Assembly (NCBI GenBank): GCA_950295325.1
Contig: OX485806.1
Location: 14,818,001-14,882,000, forward strand
Source: Polytrichum commune
Taxonomy: Eukaryota > Streptophyta > Polytrichopsida > Polytrichales > Polytrichaceae
Direction of reading: 5' to 3'
Length of the DNA: 64,000 nt
This document shows, one piece after another, positions 35,520 to 47,526 of this stretch. The position numbers and the translations under genes were made by a program. The notes below the pieces were generated by a model. That model did not search any database. It saw nothing but the letters and a program-made list of their open reading frames with translations, and had not been told where the DNA came from. Each line of letters opens with the position of its first letter. Within the stretch, counting starts at the first letter, position 1.

Positions 35520-35611
35520 CTCAGTTACCAGCTGCCGATGACTTCCTGGAGCACGCAAGGATAACCGACTGCAAGTGTGGGCCTTGCTTGCTTAAGCTTG
35601 CAGCAGGTGCT

Positions 35612-35618
35612 TATAAAT
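35612..35618 (+). promoter_or_regulatory. Candidate TATA box
   Basis: ATAAATA core in TTATAAATACAC, followed after about 30 bp by a CA-rich start-like region. It may serve the ATP-grasp gene, but the first exon could not be identified, so this is tentative. Confidence 0.25.
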
Positions 35619-35806
35619 ACACTCTTGAGTTTCGTCAGAAACCAGTGCACTCTGAAGTCTTCATCAGTAGTACTCGCTCAGTCAGATCACACTCCTTAAA
35701 CTTCTCCGTGTGTGTGTGGCGCTCATATTTCAATCCTAGCCTGCACAAGTCTCTCCTGGCACGGTTATGATCATCACTTGAGCATCATCGTGCATCAACA
35801 TTTTTA

Positions 35807-36046
35807 TTAAGTTTGCATCTGAATTAGTTCTATAGTCTGCTTATACAGAGAGTGATCATCACTGGGGAGGTTCTTGTAAACCCGAAGAAGCTTGGAGGTC
35901 AAGGCCGGCCAGGGAGGGATATTGCCATTGCAGGACCCAGATCCAGTTTCACCAAAAATCTGAGCAAAGTCCACATCATCATGGTCATGGTATGGAATGA
36001 GTCTCATTGAATCAGCTTTACAATAAGCTTCATGCTAGTTTTTTCA
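35807..36046 (-). pseudogene. Orphan coding-like exon, minus strand
   Basis: After a possible acceptor (AACTAG|CATGAAGC) the minus strand is open for about 79 codons to a stop. It has a natural-looking composition: HDHDDVDFAQIF, then CNGNIPPWPALTSKLLRVYK, then a Lys/Gln-rich end. It looks like the terminal exon of a protein gene. No further exons were found on that strand up to 38 kb, so it may be a gene fragment. The plus strand of the same DNA is also open (VIITGEVLVNPKKLGGQG), with an acceptor at 35848 and donor at about 35992. It could instead be an upstream exon of the ATP-grasp gene. I lean to the minus reading. Confidence 0.35.
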
Positions 36047-38183
36047 ATTGCAGAATGATTCATGCGAAGTTGATGCAACTAATTGTGACGCTTTTGATGG
36101 TGCTTTTATTTTCTCTCTAGTGGCATATGAGTGGGCTGGTTTATTGTCTTGTCACTTGAAATGAGTTTAAATAGCTTCCCGATTCAGCAGTTATAATAGT
36201 GTGATGGGATGGGATGTGATGTGATGGTGCAGCATTTTACTAATATTTGCAGTCTTGATGAAAGTATCAGACTAAATTCTGATGATCATGTGATAACTCA
36301 TGGTTCCTGATTTGCATTTTGAGCTTGTGATGATGATATCTATCTATTCTCACACCGTAAATCTTGATCATGTGAGGTTAGCCGATCCTGATGATGCGAA
36401 TCCAATTATATTACTGCTTATTTATTGAACTTGCAGTAGCCTAAATTCTTGTGATGGGAGCAACCTGTATAGAATTATAAGTCTGTCTTTTGATCTGTAT
36501 ATATATATATTTGAGACTGTTCATGCCTTTCTGTATATATGACAATGCCCATTCAGTAACTGTGCTTGAGACTTGTAACTTCAGAATTCAGTTTCTGTGA
36601 TTGAGTCCTGTAGCTCAAAATTCAGTTCGAGTGCTGATGGAAGAAATGCAATTCTAATATTATTCTATATTGAATCATCAGTTAGCTGCTGTACTTGGCC
36701 GGCGTCGTGATCCTGATCATCTTTGTTGGGGTTTAGTATATTCTTCATACCATAAATATAGTCTTTCTACATTAGAAACTCCTGACATGAATCAAGATAT
36801 AATTGGACAACATGAAAAATGCTTCCAGTGCGTTAAGTATGACTCATCTGGACTCAAGTCGTTGATTTTGTCAACGCATTCTTATTATATTCCCCCTGAT
36901 CTGATCCCTAGTATACCGGAAATTCTTTAGTTTGTCAGCTCTTTCGGTCATTCGTATCTGGCATGGCGTTTTTGTAGGGGTGTCGACAAGTGGTCCCTTC
37001 TTCGAAACCTTGCTGTAGTTGTCACATATTGGTCCTGCAATTTGACCTCACCCCTCTACCAATATCAGAGATATTGGTAGATGTACCATTGTTACCAAAT
37101 GGTACTATCTACAACTTTCCTAAACACTGGAGACGCTGATAGACTACAGTGAAGAAGTACACTACAGTCAAGAATTTTAAGGGAATGGCTACCGAATGGG
37201 TTTTGCCATTGACCGAATTTTACACTATGTCAAGACTTCTCCAGTGGAGAACTCCAAGCATGGATGAAAGAATGAGGAGACACTTTTTTGCTGAGGGAGT
37301 TCTCAAGAGGTCAAGTGTCTTGGGCAATCTCAAATCTTCATACAAGAAACTTGACCTCCACAAAAATCCATCTTGAGGCTTTTTTTTTCTTTTTTCATTA
37401 TCTTTAATATTTCTTTTCCATCTTGTTTGTCATATCAACCATTGCCTCAAATAACCATGTCTTGGACTGAAATTTTTGACCAACAAGTGCACTTCAATAT
37501 TTAGGAAGAAGGTAGATGGTACCCAGGGTAGATGTGTTACGTGCACAAGTGGTACCATCTACCTTTTTCCTAGATACTGGAATGGAGTTAGTAAATTTGG
37601 TGTTTGGTATTTGGTTCTTTGTTTGTATGGTTTATTTAGAATTCTTCCTCACTGGATGACCTCTGTCCCAATATCTAGTGTAACCATCTACACACATCCT
37701 TGATCGACTGGGCAGAGGTGAAAATCAAACTCACTTCAGGGCCCAGCTATCTGATTCTGTCTAGAATTCATGCTCTGATTTGAGTTTATATTGTGCACTG
37801 GGAGATGGAAAATATAATTTGCTTCAGAATGCGTGTCGTTCATAGCTTTCCAGCTTCAATGTTTTTCAGTCTGCTAATTTTCTATGGTATTCTGCTTCCC
37901 CAGTTGATGACTAGGTCAGGGATTAATTTCATGCTCTATATAGTATGTCAAATGATTGTGCAATATAAAGGACGCGGAAAATGCTTCGCAATGAATGTTG
38001 ATAATTTACAGCTTTTGGTGTCTGGTTGCAACGGTTTACTTACCCAATCAATGACCTGGGGGAATTCGTATAATATACTCTGTTGGAGGAAAAATGATAC
38101 AGGACATGCAAACTGCTTTTGATTTATGCACGTTGATAATTATTTACAGTTAATTTACTTTGCCATCAAATTATGTGATACAG
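36047..38183. other. Upstream region or first intron of the ATP-grasp gene; exons not resolved
   Basis: Contains two R4 hairpin repeats (37030-37140 and 37490-37700) and AT-rich sequence. Plus frames at 36670-36930 and 37149-37376 are open but start at non-ATG codons or have no family resemblance. The missing 5' exon(s) of the ATP-grasp gene probably lie in or before this stretch. Confidence 0.35.
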
Positions 38184-41100
38184 GGTCCTCTAACCGCTGC
38201 TACAGTTCCTCTAGTACTGGAGGATGAGAAGAATGGTGTTATGGAGCACAAATTCGCGTGGACACGGGGGAAACTCGACAAGGGGTTCACGAGTTACGCG
38301 GAGCACCTTGGCGAGGACCCCGAGAAGGTCATCTTCATGAACTCGTGCGTGGTGAACCCGGAGGGGAAATCATGGTCCATGGCCCAAGGCCTCGACGAGA
38401 AGATTGTCACCTTGTTGTCCGGCCCGGGCTCCACCGCCTTGCACTTCCCACTCACCAAATCCGAGGAGGCCTACACGAAAGCGTACTTGGTGGAGGGAAC
38501 CCTACACCCGGTGCAAAAGAACGGGGAAGGCTTCGTGTACCCGGATTTCTCGGCCGTGACTGCGCTCCTTCAACAACTCGAAATCGACCCGAATGCGCAT
38601 GAGATTTTGAGGGAGAAGGTGATTGTGAATTCGTACACGACCGAGGAGGTCGAGTCGCTCGCGGAGGCCATGGGCGGGCGCACGCTCATGGATTGCGACA
38701 CGTTCCTCAAGTTTGGGGGCAAAGATTACTTGCACGTGATGGCGCGGGACGAAGGGTTTAAGGTTCCCCCCGGCTTCGTGATCGAGTCGGCTCCGGAGTC
38801 TGCCAAGGCGTTGGTCGAAATGTGTCGAGGCAAATTGGTGGAATTGGGGATCAACCCCGACAACACAAAGATCTGGCTCAAGGTCTCCTCTCTCGGGGGC
38901 GGGCGGGGGATCATCAACAAGCCAGACGCGAAGCCGCAATCGTTGCTCGAGGCCTTCAACTTTATTGCGCAGGAGTATCAGGAGTTTGGATTCTTTGGAG
39001 GCGACACCACGGACAGGTAAGAATCAATGAGATAAAACTGCACTGAATAATGTACTTTTTGTGTCACTTACTATTTGAAGTTACACAATGCTATTTGACA
39101 CCTTGTTGTATTCTTGTCCCAAGTAAAGATTCATATTAATATTCTATCACTTCCAAATAACCAATTTGACTTTTGTTGGCAGAAAATGAGATATAGAATA
39201 AATAGTTATAGTATTGCATGATTTCATATATTAAGTGATACTTAATACAAATTATTTTGGTATAGACATTTTGGTGTACTGTGTGGGCCAACATTTGTGG
39301 ATGGTCATTTTATTTAATTGGACACGTGTAATAATTATATTCGATTGGACCTCCCTACATGGCAAGGCTTGTAGTTGTTCAGAAAGGACACTGTGAAAAT
39401 AATAATAATAATAATACTTTCTCAATAAGATTGGAGTATGTGCTCAGAATATAGTTTCCATTCTAGATTCAACTAGTGAACAATACCTGGAATTTGGGAG
39501 GGTCTGTCTTATGTGGTTGTTCGCAATTGGATCTATTACACCTTATTCTTTAATTGAGGAATATACTTGATACCTCATGTTTTAGTTATTCTCGTTATGA
39601 GCTTAATTATCTTTAGTTTTAAACTCTAATATTTTGGTGCTCAATCAATTGTTTGCTTCCTCTTAATTACAACAGGAGTTGCCACCGTGTGGCGATGGGC
39701 GACCTCGCCGACGCCCGCAACCCGTTTGAGGGGATCGTGAGCTTCATGCCGATCGTTGTGGAAGTGGATGTCGGACAACTCCCGAACGTGAAGAAAAAGC
39801 TTGATGATGTGGCGGTGAATGCAATCGTGGGTAAGGATGGTGTGGTGCACATTGACTCGCTCCCGTTTGCTGCGCCCAACGGGTGTTACATGGGGAGCCG
39901 CATCCCGCAAGTGGAGGACGACTACATTGTGTTGCCCTCAGAGATCGAGGCAGACAAGCTCCTTCAACGCATGTGGCGCGAGGGGTATGTAATTAATCAA
40001 TACTTCATCATGTCAAGATCTTGTGAGCAATTCATTAATCAACTAACAGCAGGTTACCATAAGGCGTTGTCTGGTTCGACACAAAGTAAATGTTTTCGGG
40101 AGAAATTTGCCACATTGGCTCACATTGGTCAAGACCTTGTTGAATCCCACGTGGAAATTACTTTCAAAACACTCAGTGTTGATACCAGACATCATTCTGC
40201 AGGGATTTGGCATGTCAACCAGTGATTAAGTCTTCATGAGCATGTACACAAAGAGGAGGTTAATCAAACAATGTCAATGCACAAACATCAAGAGAGCTCA
40301 AGGATCCCTTGTGCATGTGTTTATAGTAATCCTACAAGAGGCCGCCCACTATTCGGAGAATCTAACCATTTGAGAGCTATCTTATGCCCTTGCAATAGGT
40401 ACCGAGGCTATGTCGGGGTGGACGCCATGGTCGTCGAGGAGCACGACGGAAGCATCAAAGCTTACTTGAACGACATCAACCCGCGCTTATGTGGTGCGAC
40501 ACCATTGATCGCCATGGCCCACAAGGTGGAGGCGAAGCTTGGCCGCCGCCCGGTTGGGTTTACCCTAAAGTCGCACAACATCCCATTGCCGGAGAAGTGC
40601 GAGGACGTTTTCCAAGCTGCTCTCGACTTGATGGGCCACCACCTCTACCGGGGCATCGAGAGTGGGTACACGGGCATTGTGCCAGTTCAAGTGGACGTGC
40701 GTCCTCCCCATTACGATTGCTTCTATTTGCGCTCAGTTGCGATTGCGAGAGACAAGCAGCACTTACGGGAGCTTCAGAACGTGATGGACCCATCCTGGAG
40801 CGTTGATCAGAGCATGAGCTTGGCCAGCATTGAAGTCATACCAGGTTTTGATTTTATACAAGCAATTTAAATGTGTTTCTTCTTTTATAATTTGTGGACC
40901 TTGTATCTATCTTTAAATTCATAAACCGTGTGTGTTCTCTCAATGGGAGTTTGCTCTCGAGGGATTAGATTAAGTGGTGAAGTGAATGTGCATCCTAAAT
41001 AAGCATCTAATTGGAACCCTCAGAGAATATATGCACGCGGAGGATTCTTTTTGGGAAGGTCTTTAAGTTGAATCTTGTCCGGAGATAGGTTTCAATAAGG

Positions 41101-41216
41101 TTTCTTTTGAGCTTTATAGTAAGTTTCCGGAGCCTCATTGTGCCACTGCCCTTGGTTATTATACAGGAGTTGGCCTTACTGGAGTCCCTTTGGGTGTCGA
41201 GATTGAGGCAATCTAG
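38184..41216 (+). CDS. ATP-grasp ligase-like protein (pre-ATP-grasp plus ATP-grasp), 5'-incomplete, last 4 exons
   Basis: Exons 38184-39016, 39676-39984, 40399-40844 and 41167-41216; all junctions are GT-AG with agreeing phases, giving 545 residues plus stop. The N-terminal end lies in an unplaced upstream exon; the reading begins at an acceptor (ATACAG), and the triplet often read as a start nearby is TTG in the intron. Residues 140-200 resemble the pre-ATP-grasp region (TTEEVESLAEAMGG, then a GFKVPPG turn). Residues 230-242 contain WLKVSSLGGGRG, a Lys plus glycine-rich nucleotide loop. Residues 385-410 contain YVGVDAMVVEEHDG and YLNDINPR, the D/E-x-N metal-ATP motif. The family joins a carboxylate to an amine or thiol via acyl-phosphate. 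Its nearest relatives to my knowledge are PGM1-type peptide ligases of bacteria, so the substrate is unknown. No targeting signal can be judged. Exons are strikingly GC-rich against AT-rich introns that carry R8 and R2 insertions. Confidence 0.82.
39070..39510. repeat. R8 and R2 insertions in an intron of the ATP-grasp gene
   Basis: About 39070-39245 has inverted ends GTCACTTACTATTTGAAG and its diverged complement (R8). About 39262-39510 is an R2 copy that preserves the empty site for the hAT insertion at 2091 (ATGTGCTCAGAATAT at 39438). It also holds a short (AAT)n at 39398-39415. Confidence 0.6.
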
Positions 41217-42642
41217 ATGTCACGACATTTGTTTTTGGCATTTTCACGACCACGGCTAACAACCAAACCCAAAATTTCAACAAACTTTCTTTTCAAACCT
41301 CGACCCTGATCAATTTTACGAGGTCCCAACATTTCAAGCATGACCTGCAGGGGCCAGCTGCTGTACTATTATGCAAGCATGGGAACTTGAAGACGATGAT
41401 GTAGCTTCAAATATTGAGAATGAAGATCGGCGTAACCTACTTAGACGGCTTAGTCAGATAGTAAACTGAGACTATATGGTGATGAGATGAGAATTATTTA
41501 AGTCTACATTAAATCCTGGGACTCTGTCGCAGAGTTGTAACAGTTATGAAGTCTTCAATTATGTGATTATGTTCGTGCTCAATATATGTAACTTTTATAA
41601 ATTGCTTAGTGATCAACCTTGATACCGAACTACCGGCCTGGAACAATAAGCACTCCTGTATTCTAGCCTGTTGTTGCTCATAATTGACGTCCATGATTTA
41701 AAAGGACACTTGACTCCGTGTACAATATTTTAGTACTCATATACCAAACTACAGTATTTTTTTTAGTCAATCAATATCTACATACATATTCTTACCTATT
41801 TAATTTTGCATTCACAGATTATATATCGATGTTGTGAAGTTATCAGCATAATACTCATGAAGTCGGACCATCTGTGGGACGAACCTCAAGCTTCATTTGA
41901 AACAAGGCATCCCTGGAATTGCAATGAAATAAACCGTTTTGTTTCTCTTGTCACCCACAAAAGAAAAAGAAAAAAAGAGAAATAAGCACTCATGGAATTC
42001 AAGTTTTACGACTTGTCAAATTGCAAGGACAGATTGCGCTGTAATAACCTGTGGGAAAATTGTTGTCAGATCATTGCAACAAAATGCAGAGACACCTAAA
42101 GTCTATCATTCACTACATTTTACTTTTTCATTCCAGTCAATTGAAGAACAAAACTTATACAGGGTCGTATGTAATATCCTATTGAAATTAAGTCAAAGTG
42201 ATGCTATCCAAGACTCCACTACATGCAATTTGATTTTCCTCTGCATGCATTGGGAGAAGCCAATTTGCCTTACTGCATGTCAAATTCCTCAATGGATTTC
42301 CTCTTTTAATTGCATAACAAATCATCAGTTCATTAAACTCGTCACAAGTGATTTAGAATGAGCTGTAACTCTAAAAGGAGAGGGTTTCCAATCCCCAGAA
42401 AATTCATGACAACTACCTTTGATCATAAAGAGTCTCCAGTGAACACAGTTCTCAAATATCCAACTGAGTACTATGTCTACTCCCTTGGATCCACCCTTGC
42501 AGAAATACGTAGTTTTAGTTTGATGATGGTAGTCAACTTTGTGATGCGGATATAATGTGCATAGGGCTAGGAATCGATTTAATTATTTATTACATGTAGC
42601 AGGAGTATTGATCCGGCCTGCCCTAGCTAGCCTGCACATGCC
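41217..42642. other. Intergenic; no gene recognised
   Basis: 3' flank of the ATP-grasp gene. A 140-codon open frame at 41939-42361 begins at TTG rather than ATG and has no family resemblance. AT-rich otherwise. Confidence 0.4.
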
Positions 42643-43023
42643 TCACCCAAAATCATACAGGGAAGATGAAAGTGGGCAATCTACTTCAAATTCCTTCTTC
42701 AGCTTTTGAGAGAGTTTGCTACGGATCATCTGCAAGTCCGGCAGCGGAAAGATATCGCGGGGCTTTGTAAGATCATGATGTTCCGGTATATCAAAATCAA
42801 ACCTTAGCCTTCTGGCTAGCCTCTCCCTCACCACCTCCACCTCCACATCACTCGCAACCGCAATATTGGGTGCTGCCTGCTTCCGAAGCTTCGCCTTCAT
42901 CATCATCGCACGCTCCGAAAGTGGCGACGCCGTCCGGGCTAAGTATGAGCGCAGCCTCAAAATTGCGGGCGGCCGACTATTCGTCGACACTCGGGTCAAA
43001 AACCTGATGGAAGAAAACTTCAT
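42643..43023 (-). CDS. Small uncharacterised protein with organelle-targeting-like N-terminus, 126 aa, intronless
   Basis: A true ATG at 43023 and TGA at 42643. Residues 1-35 (MKFSSIRFLTRVSTNSRPP and following) are rich in Arg, Ser and Leu and lack acids, as in mitochondrial presequences. The rest alternates acidic and basic helices (VEVEVVRERLARRLRFDF, then SKLSQKLKKEFEVD) with a Pro-rich link. The GC content is higher than its flanks and the frame is uninterrupted, which supports real coding. I recognise no domain. No neighbour suggests a role. Alternatives are a lineage-specific mitochondrial accessory protein or a processed gene copy. Confidence 0.6.
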   Translation of the reverse strand: MKFSSIRFLTRVSTNSRPPAILRLRSYLARTASPLSERAMMMKAKLRKQAAPNIAVASDVEVEVVRERLARRLRFDFDIPEHHDLTKPRDIFPLPDLQMIRSKLSQKLKKEFEVDCPLSSSLYDFG

Positions 43024-43194
43024 AGCACCAAACTTAAATGACTAAAACAGTATTCATACACGTACCAAAACATTCAATTGTGTGTTGAAGTCGGTCGACT
43101 GTGCTACAAAAATTGAACCTCAATGCATGTTGTAATGGAAAATTACAATCGCCTCAATTGGTCAGGATCTATGTATATTTATAATCTTCCTGTA

Positions 43195-43630
43195 ACTGAC
43201 ACTAGACTAAGCCACTACATGAATTTGAAACCGGTGTTGATGGTCCATGTATACATTATATACACTATTGACGTTTGTGCTATATCGGACTATAAGTATG
43301 GATCTGTTGGGAAATCTGAGTACCTATGTAAACCTACGTGTCCATCTTGTAGGAGGCAGAGGTATATAAATCAAGTTGTTGGGTACGTTCAAAGTTGGGC
43401 CTTCAAGCAACTGACACTAGGTTACAGTAGTACATGAACTTGAAACCTGTGTTGATGATCCATATGTACAGTATAAGTTATATACTATTGAGACCCCTGA
43501 AATATCTAACAAAACAAAATTATGACTAGCTACATGTCGCTCGACTAGTATGAGCAGTACATGAGTTTGAAACCTGTGTTGATCCGTATGTACATATATA
43601 AAGACTATTGACAATTGTGCAATATCTGAC
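43195..43630 (+). repeat. Three diverged direct copies of a roughly 95-bp unit
   Basis: Copies near 43195, 43415 and 43545 share CACTA(G)...AGTACATGAxTTTGAAACC, TGTGTTGATG, CCATATGTACA and ACTATTGA. Spacing is about 220 and 130 bp. It lies upstream of the small gene at 42643-43023. No coding role seen. Confidence 0.65.
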
Positions 43631-43639
43631 AAGAAAATA

Positions 43640-46520
43640 CAAATGATCCATGGCCCGGGATCAATATAATATAACATAACATAACATATTTATTCGCTTT
43701 CATGTCTATCTTGAAGTTAGGAGGAGGCTGAGCGAGTGAGGTACTTGTGTATTTGAGAGTTCCCCAGGAGTCTGACATTAAGGAAAGCAGCAACAATCCC
43801 ATGCTCGTTCTGAAGCTGTGCGGTAGCCAGTCAGGGCTCAGGACAAAGTTTTTAGTCATGCGGGACATGCCCACTTGTCACTAAGTTACGGAATGTTCCA
43901 TGAACTACGCTATAAGCTGCTGCACTACCGGCATGATCATGATGATGACGTCCAAACTCCCAAGCAACAAGAATCATCCAGTTTCATTATCAATTAGTTT
44001 TTGGTTTTTTTGGTTTTTTTTCTAACTATGTCGTAATGTGATGCGGAAATGATGGGTATCAAGCTCTGTGCTATCAATGCATCTTTGAGCACTTAATTAT
44101 CTTCCAAATTGATGTGCTGTGGGTTTGCAAGACCCTAAACCTTAAATAAATAATTATATATATATATATATATATATAAGTGTAAGGCCATGGCTACTTT
44201 GCTATTTCAGATGCCTTCTTTTTTACATAGCCATCTTCTGGCCAAAGTTAAGCGTTTCTCCAACATTTCATTTAAATTCGGGGTTTCGACACTAGTTGAA
44301 TACTTCTTTAACATTATAAAATGTTAAAAGTGGACCAATACTCCCTACCAAGCTATGAGTTTTTGAGAGAAAAGACATCAAATCTATATTAGGGCATTGG
44401 GTTTGGATGGAGTGTGGATTTTAACACCCTCTATCCTAGAACAATTGCTTCTAAATCATCTCTCATGATTATGTTGATTTCCATAATTTTGATTCCGTAA
44501 AGATGAGCATTATCATTCTCGGAAAGAGAGGTCCACCAACCACATTCCACACCTCGGCCTAGGTATCAAATTATGGGGAGTTCAGGGTCACAATCAACAC
44601 ATTAGAGTGCTTGTATTTGATGATTGAACTTTAATGATGGGCCCAACCTAGGGAGGACTACTTCGCTTCATGGTACATTGAAAGGCCTTGCAAAGTGATT
44701 CTCCACCCTTCAACCAAGTTGCTTTTAGATTGGCTTGTTACACATATGGTTGATCCATGGGTGAGTCATGACTTTGTTAGCAATAAGTAGTCTACTCATT
44801 GGGTATAATAATTCATGTGTCCATGCATTTTAAGTTTCTTTGCAATCACCATTTTTCAAGACGCCACGAATTTCTAGTCAATGTGTATGAGTTGACTTTT
44901 GATTCATGAATTTCATCTAAGGATCACCCATCACTTGTGATACAACCAAACATTATGATAAGGGGCCAACCGAATTGGCATTGAAAGTGCACAGTACTAT
45001 GCTCACGGTCTCACCTATACCCAACTACCCTTGCCTAATATTCATGAATGGACAAGGGCAAGTGGCATCTTAAGAATTGGCGTTCCGTAGCATGCTATTT
45101 GGTGTTGAAAGCTAATTTCCATGTTGGATTGAACACCGTCTTAACCAATGTGGATACGACACGTGTTAGTTTTATTTTATTTCAACAAAATCATAATTAT
45201 CTTGTGTTGAACCAGACAACACCCTACGGTATTTGGTCACAGAGAACTTGAGTTGAAGTATTTTGCCTGATATTCATGCATGGATAGGGGCATGTGGCAT
45301 CTTAGAGTTATGAAGTTCAATGATGGCACTTGTTGTAACATACATATTGTGTACTTTCAATGTCTAATGAATGTGAGTCTTATAATGTGGTCACTTTTCT
45401 CAATCAGATGTCACCTAGATTTGAGTTGTACTCTATGGCAAACGTTGTAAATTGATGTGCACAATTAGGTTGCCCCACTCTCATTTATCAACATTCCACA
45501 CTCTTCGAATGTCATTACCACAATACAACAAAATGCAATAATTATTCTTCAAGTGTGATTTATGTATGGATGAACACAAAGTTGTAAGTTTTTGTGATTT
45601 GGTTTCCACCCAAGGTAATTTGCATGGTGAAGTGGCAACCTATTTGTAAAGACAACTTAACTGCACATGTTAGTGTAGTTATCCTAAGAGGTGCACCTTT
45701 CATAACACATATGAGTATACATGAGTGCACAAAAGGGGTGTTGATTTGAACTATTTTGTACTACGTATACATATCCTACTCAAATTCAAACTCGTAGTTA
45801 TGTACATGGAGGACCTCTAGAAAATACGTAATAATTGTACTTGTACGATAGGGTCACTAGACTTTATGGGATAAGTATTTAATATTGGATGAAACTAGGA
45901 TGAACATTTTTTTCTCATTTCCTTATGCATGTATGGAAGAGGCGGTATTAGAGTTTTGGAAGGGATTGTTGAGCTAAGAATGAGGCCACTTCTTGCTTAG
46001 AGTTGCATGCAAGAGGAACGGCATGTGCTTCTTTGTGGTCGATGCAGGTGGTTGATGTGGGTAGTTGACGCAAGTGGTTGGAGGTAGTTGATGCCTTCGT
46101 TAGATTATGAGTGGCATCGAAATTGCAAAGGTCTCAATTCCCATGTGGGGTTTCTTTCAATAATCTTCAATCCATTAGTAAACCTCCGATGTGTGCAACA
46201 ATTTGGATTAAGCATTTTAAGATTGCAATTGTTGCAAGTTCTAGGATCAAGCATGGAGATTGGTTTATGTTGTTATAAAAAAGGAACCAATAATAAGTAG
46301 ACTTACAATCTCATGAATCATCTAATGGTAGTTTAGAAATAATGATTGCAATAACTTCTATATGACATATATTGTAGACTTAGATGCTTATGAATCACTT
46401 TTTTTTTTCTATATAATTAGCGAGCTCATTTGGTTTGTGTTATATGCACATCGGTAATCTAGAGGCATCCTAGAATGAGTTTGACCATTTTATGCGTATG
46501 TTTGTTTTCTTTTTTCTTAT
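43640..46520. other. Gene-free stretch with a TA microsatellite, an R7 end and an R6 copy
   Basis: (TA)n at 44154-44178. About 44397-44440 carries a right-hand R7 end (GTTTGGATGGAGTGTGGATT and on to ACACCCTCTATCCTA). R6 copy at about 45455-45680 with paired GTTGCC ends. No exons recognised. Confidence 0.4.
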
Positions 46521-47080
46521 TTATTCTATTTGGTTGAAGGGCCATTTGTCTATATAGGGTATTATATTTTTTGCATGAGAGATGAGTGCGCTTACATATT
46601 CTTTTTCTATGTAGATTTTCAAGTTGCAGACTAAGCCGTCATGTTGTGTGGATAGATGGCCAATACAATGTGGGTTATTCTGCTCCTCGTTTGGCCAATT
46701 TATTAGCCTCGTCATTTCCAACAATGTTTGTGTGCGCTTCAACTTTGCATATGGTGATATTGTGGTGGGAGGTTTTTAGCCTATTTACTATTCGGGTTAT
46801 GAAAATCTTATCTAGGTGGTTATAATGGGAGGATGGGTTTCTTATTTGGTTAAGGAGAAGATACATGATGTTGAGTATATCTGTGAATATGAATGTATCC
46901 GTTGGGAATGTTTTGATGTGTTTTGCAGCAATCAAGAGTGCGTATATTATGCACTGAGAATATTGGGGTATCTAGGTAGGCGAGCAACGATATTGACTTG
47001 TAGTGGTCCATTGGAAACTCCAACTCCTGCAATATTGCGTTTATTTTCTCCATCCGGTGGTGTGAATGAGCCATCCCTAT
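46521..47080 (-). pseudogene. LINE RNase H remnant
   Basis: The minus strand encodes an RNase H-like segment in pieces. A FTDILNIMYLLLNQIRNP strand and NITICKVEAHTNIVGNDEAN...KLAKRGAE are visible in the frame 46935-46675. The catalytic Asp usually found after GNDEA is Asn here. 47074-46850 and 46742-46521 hold flanking parts in other frames. Same type of LINE as the remnant at 8230-9720, opposite strand. Non-functional. Confidence 0.75.
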
Positions 47081-47255
47081 AGTAGGATTGGGTGGGTGGG
47101 AAGTGTAGGGGAAGGATTGATGTTATAAGTGAAGGGAAGGGGAGGGGTGTTGGCGCGCGTTGGGTTGGTGGTGAGGGGGCGGGGGTTGGGCTTTGTGCCA
47201 TGCTTTAGGCATTTTGATGTGTGCTCTATTTGTATGGGGGGTGGGTGTGGTGGGG

Positions 47256-47420
47256 TAAGGTAGAGGGTGCTTAAACCAACACTTTAAGCTATTGCACATA
47301 GATATGGCTATGTGGTTGATATATAAAAAATATATTCATATTAGCTTTGGGCTAAACATAGATACCAAGAAAGAAAAAATATTTTTAGTCTCAACACCTT
47401 TGAATGTGGAGCCTAAATGA
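47256..47420. mobile_element. Left end of an R7 element
   Basis: TAAGGTAGAGGGTGCTTAAA at 47256, followed by an interior that matches 10370-10500 (GGCTATGTGGTTGATAT, GGGCTAAACATAGAT). A matching right end was not found in the next 2 kb. Confidence 0.65.
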
Positions 47421-47526
47421 ATACCTTCCCCAAGTGCATTTTATAAGGGTTTTGAAATGCATGATCCTTATTTCAAAATGCTAACATGCTCAAGTTTTAA
47501 GTACATCCCTCGGATAGTCACTTTGA

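Noticed and set aside
37149-37376. 75-codon ORF upstream of the ATP-grasp gene as its first exon
   Set aside because: It does not begin with ATG, lacks a fitting donor and shows no resemblance to ATP-grasp N-termini.
38160-38183. Start of the ATP-grasp protein at 38160
   Set aside because: The triplet is TTG, and ATACAG at 38178-38183 is a normal splice acceptor, so the reading begins in an intron.
38258-38959. Long open frames on other phases and on the minus strand over the ATP-grasp and 58899 exons
   Set aside because: They are by-products of high GC; only one frame carries family motifs and phase-compatible splicing.
41939-42361. 140-codon ORF as a gene
   Set aside because: Begins with TTG, has no in-frame early ATG and no recognisable domain.
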